The notes below the pieces were generated by a model. That model was not told the origin of the DNA. It did no database searches and was given only the letters and a program-made list of their open reading frames with translations. This document shows positions 5,374 through 7,497 of a DNA stretch of 7,497 nucleotides, in pieces (the stretch's first letter is position 1; the number at the start of each line of letters is the position of its first letter). The stretch comes from Melioribacter sp. (GTDB lineage Bacteria > Bacteroidota > Ignavibacteria > Ignavibacteriales > Melioribacteraceae), in NCBI GenBank assembly GCA_016841125.1, contig JAENZU010000156.1, positions 1 through 7,497 of the forward strand, read 5' to 3'. The translations under genes and the position numbers were made by a program.

Positions 5374-6618
5374 CTACTCCATCAAAGTATAATTACCCAA
5401 ACCACCGGAATCTTTGAAATAGAACTCTTTGTTCAACTTTTTATAAATCCATAATTCAATAATTTGATTTTGTTCAGGATAAGATCTCTCAATTTTATCC
5501 GGCTCTCCAAATTTGAGGTAGACCAATCCCCTGTCTGTATAAACGCCATTGGAATTATTTGCCGTCGAAAATTTTTTTGCAGCGTAATCTGCACGCAGAT
5601 AAAATTCATTCATCAATTCATTAAACACAGTTGATTTGTTGGGATCTTTATCCTCCCAAAAATCGAACAACTTTTCATCGTATTCATCGGAATCGTAAGA
5701 ATAAATTTTTTCAATTTCTTCATTATTGAATATTTTTTCAGTTAAATCGAGAGCGAAATCAATATTGCGAAGTGAAATCGGCTTATTAATCCAAACAACA
5801 TTCAAATCGAATTTTTTAGAGTTAGTGCCATTACTGATTTCAATTTCGAAAGGACCTTCTCTTAACTTTCTAGTAAATCCATCCAACAGAAAAAAACCGG
5901 CAATGTTTGAAAGTCCGTTTTTGTGGAAAACTATTTGATCATCGCAAACATCAATTAAGGACGAAACATTTTTTGATTTGGAAAATGAACCTTCAAAAAT
6001 ATTTTTTTTATTTTGGGTGATTGATATTTGAATTTCCGAAACCGAAGTATCTTTTGCAATTAGAACCAAATTAAATTCATTTGGCGAAAAAGGAATTGCA
6101 CCTTCAAAATTTACCAGTCTATAACCATCATTGTCTTTGCAAGAAACCATTTCCGGGTAAACCGGTATAGGATCAACGTAATTCAAACTGTCTATTGAAG
6201 GAATAGTTACACTTATTGGTTCCAATCTAACTGACCTGTCGGAATTGTTGTCTGAAAGCGATGGAGTAATCTCAAAATTACCTTTTGGTAAAGGAAATTC
6301 TACCACTCCTTCGATAAAATTTCCGGGAGCATCAGTCAAATGATAATCTGAAGTTGTCACCGATTTTCTTGAACTCTGCCGACCCGCAATATTTCCATCG
6401 AGTGATGCCTCAAACATAACATTCACTCCGGCATCATATTTATTGCCGTTTTTAACAAACACCAAATTCGAATACGGAATTCGGTAAGAAATATAAACTG
6501 CAAAAAAAGAATCAGCCGGCATTACGTGGCTCTCAAGAAAAATAGGTGCCCTTGGTTTAGGCTGTGAATTAACAACAGAAACAATTGCAATCAGAATTGA
6601 AAACAGTATACTTTTCAA
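5374..6618 (-). CDS. Secreted GWxTD-domain protein with degenerate signature
   Basis: The 414-residue protein has a probable Sec signal peptide: Lys2, a hydrophobic run (4-16) and a likely cut after VNS (16-18). There is no lipobox cysteine, so it should be periplasmic or otherwise extracytoplasmic, not a lipoprotein. Residues 30-275 are strand-rich with no family I can name. The C-terminal region (about 318-400) matches the GWxTD domain: FWEDKDPN (320-327), FYLRADYAAKKF (339-350), TDRGLVYLKFGEPDKIE (361-377) and LWIYKK (389-394). The signature itself reads GVYTD (358-362), with Val in place of the usual Trp. The family's function is unknown. The start is TTG at 6618: an ATG a few codons upstream is out of frame and ends quickly, and the frame then opens directly into the signal peptide. 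It is the first gene of a run with pdxA, a methyltransferase and ftsE, 99 bases after rho. Confidence 0.8.
   Translation of the reverse strand: MKSILFSILIAIVSVVNSQPKPRAPIFLESHVMPADSFFAVYISYRIPYSNLVFVKNGNKYDAGVNVMFEASLDGNIAGRQSSRKSVTTSDYHLTDAPGNFIEGVVEFPLPKGNFEITPSLSDNNSDRSVRLEPISVTIPSIDSLNYVDPIPVYPEMVSCKDNDGYRLVNFEGAIPFSPNEFNLVLIAKDTSVSEIQISITQNKKNIFEGSFSKSKNVSSLIDVCDDQIVFHKNGLSNIAGFFLLDGFTRKLREGPFEIEISNGTNSKKFDLNVVWINKPISLRNIDFALDLTEKIFNNEEIEKIYSYDSDEYDEKLFDFWEDKDPNKSTVFNELMNEFYLRADYAAKKFSTANNSNGVYTDRGLVYLKFGEPDKIERSYPEQNQIIELWIYKKLNKEFYFKDSGGLGNYTLME
5377..5380 (-). promoter_or_regulatory. GGAG ribosome-binding site for pdxA inside the upstream gene
   Basis: On the minus strand GGAG lies 4 bases before the pdxA ATG and is built from the last codons of the GWxTD gene (ATG GAG TAG). 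Ribosomes finishing the upstream gene would therefore pass directly over the pdxA start region, which fits translational coupling. Confidence 0.6.
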
Positions 6619-6675
6619 AATAACACCATTATTGTTCTATAATATTCAATGGTATCAAATATATAAGATTAAAAC

Positions 6676-6705
6676 AAAAAATCTGCATAAATTACTAGGT
6701 ATGCA
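6676..6705 (-). terminator. Weak intrinsic terminator-like hairpin after rho
   Basis: Reading the minus strand just after the rho stop, TGCATA (6705-6700) pairs with TATGCA (6689-6684) across a 10-base loop, followed after two bases by TTTTTT (6681-6676). The stem has only two G-C pairs, so termination would be inefficient. Position between rho and the GWxTD gene supports the call. Confidence 0.35.
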
Positions 6706-6717
6706 CCAACTTTGGTA

Positions 6718-7497
6718 TTAGCTATTCATATTAGTAAGGAACTGCTTGTTGTTTTTTGTGCCTCTCATTTTATCAAGCAAAAATTCCATAGCTTCTATCG
6801 AATCGAAGTCGCTTAATATTTTTCTGAGAATCCAAACCTTGTTAAGTTCATCTTCTTTCATCAAGAGCTCTTCCTTACGGGTTCCCGATCTGTTTACATC
6901 AATTGCCGGGAAAACTCTTCTATCGGAAAGATCCCGGTCGAGAGCAAGTTCCATGTTACCTGTTCCTTTGAATTCCTCAAAAATAACTTCATCCATTCTG
7001 CTGCCGGTTTCAATCAATGCGGTTGCAATAATAGTTAAGCTGCCGCCATCTTCAGTATTACGCGCTGCGCCAAAAAATCTTTTCGGTTTATGAAGTGCAT
7101 TGGAATCCACACCGCCGGAAAGTATTCTACCGCTATGAGGAATAACTGTATTATGAGCACGAGCCAAACGGGTAATAGAATCGAGCAGTATTACAACATC
7201 ATCACCGGCTTCTGTCATTCTTTTAGCTTTCTCAATAACCATATTTGCAACCTGAACATGCCGGTCGGCAGGTTCATCAAAAGTAGAACTAATTACTTCA
7301 GCTTGAACTGAACGCTGCATATCGGTAACTTCCTCAGGGCGTTCGTCAATCAATAGCATAATTAATTTTACTTCCGGGTGGTTACGTGCAATTGAATTAG
7401 CTAATTTCTGAAGTAAAATTGTTTTACCGCTTTTAGGAGGGGAAACAATTAAACCTCTCTGCCCTTTCCCGATCGGGGCCAAAAGATCCATTATCCT
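6718..7497 (-). CDS. rho: Transcription termination factor Rho, C-terminal part (cut by window edge)
   Basis: Rho is the hexameric RNA-dependent ATPase and helicase that ends transcription. The window holds about 259 codons of the ATPase domain. The frame stays open to the window edge (R-I precede the first Met at 7491), so that Met is internal and the 5' part with the RNA-binding domain lies outside. Counting from this Met: the segment IGKGQRGLIVSPPKSGKT (7-24) contains the Walker A element, LIMLLIDERPEEVT (43-56) the catalytic glutamate region, DDVVILLDSITRLARA (97-112) Walker B and the Q-loop region, and FKGTGNMEL (173-181) the R-loop and arginine-finger neighbourhood. It ends in the usual NRSGTRKEELL and WILRKIL segments. 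All key motifs look intact. It is followed by a 99-base gap before the GWxTD gene. Confidence 0.97.
   Translation of the reverse strand, partial: RIMDLLAPIGKGQRGLIVSPPKSGKTILLQKLANSIARNHPEVKLIMLLIDERPEEVTDMQRSVQAEVISSTFDEPADRHVQVANMVIEKAKRMTEAGDDVVILLDSITRLARAHNTVIPHSGRILSGGVDSNALHKPKRFFGAARNTEDGGSLTIIATALIETGSRMDEVIFEEFKGTGNMELALDRDLSDRRVFPAIDVNRSGTRKEELLMKEDELNKVWILRKILSDFDSIEAMEFLLDKMRGTKNNKQFLTNMNS

Noticed and set aside
6656..6663. TATATTTG on the minus strand as a Bacteroidetes-type -7 element (TAnnTTTG) for the GWxTD gene
   Set aside because: The element itself matches, but no TTTG lies at the right distance upstream (the nearest is only 11 bases away), and AT-rich sequence gives such matches by chance.
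1..7497. CRISPR array, insertion sequence, prophage, toxin-antitoxin or other accessory system
   Set aside because: No repeated spacer structure, transposase motif, inverted terminal repeats or unexplained gap over 200 bases was seen; nearly all of the window is accounted for by core genes.

Overview
The window is AT-rich chromosomal housekeeping DNA. It most likely comes from a member of the Bacteroidota/Chlorobi (FCB) group, and the Ignavibacteria are my best guess. The pointers are a secreted GWxTD-domain protein (a family I associate mainly with FCB and related bacteria), a lone ftsE without ftsX beside it, AT-rich codon choice and weak Shine-Dalgarno sequences. This placement is inference; no rRNA gene is present to settle it. 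No mobile element, CRISPR array, toxin-antitoxin pair or defence gene was found.

Left block (minus strand, about 8-1481): the conserved cluster DUF177/YceD - rpmF (ribosomal protein L32) - plsX. It couples a 23S rRNA/ribosome factor and a zinc-ribbon ribosomal protein to the first step of phospholipid acyl transfer. The rpmF gene encodes only 59 residues and is easily missed. PlsX is unusual: it ends about 85 residues early at a stop lying 7 bases from the window edge, in a way that looks like a frameshift, and it has no in-frame ATG start. A 200-base divergent intergenic region (1482-1681) carries a sigma-70-like promoter in each direction.

Middle block (plus strand, 1682-2996): tRNA-Arg(UCG), then tadA (tRNA adenosine deaminase) 29 bases later, then adk (adenylate kinase with a four-cysteine zinc lid) after a 102-base gap that holds a small hairpin. 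The tRNA and tadA probably share a promoter.

Right block (minus strand, 2983-7497): the 3' part of rho (cut by the window edge), a 99-base gap with a weak terminator-like hairpin, then a tightly packed run of GWxTD-domain secreted protein - pdxA - class I methyltransferase - ftsE. Genes in this run are separated by 1 base, a 4-base ATGA overlap and 3 bases, so they are probably one transcript. ftsE ends convergently inside the last codons of adk.

The annotation is ordinary core metabolism and translation. The points worth a second look are the two reading-frame oddities in plsX, the degenerate GWxTD signature in a protein translationally linked to vitamin B6 synthesis, a methyltransferase of unknown substrate and ftsE, and three non-ATG starts that share an ATT-TTG context.
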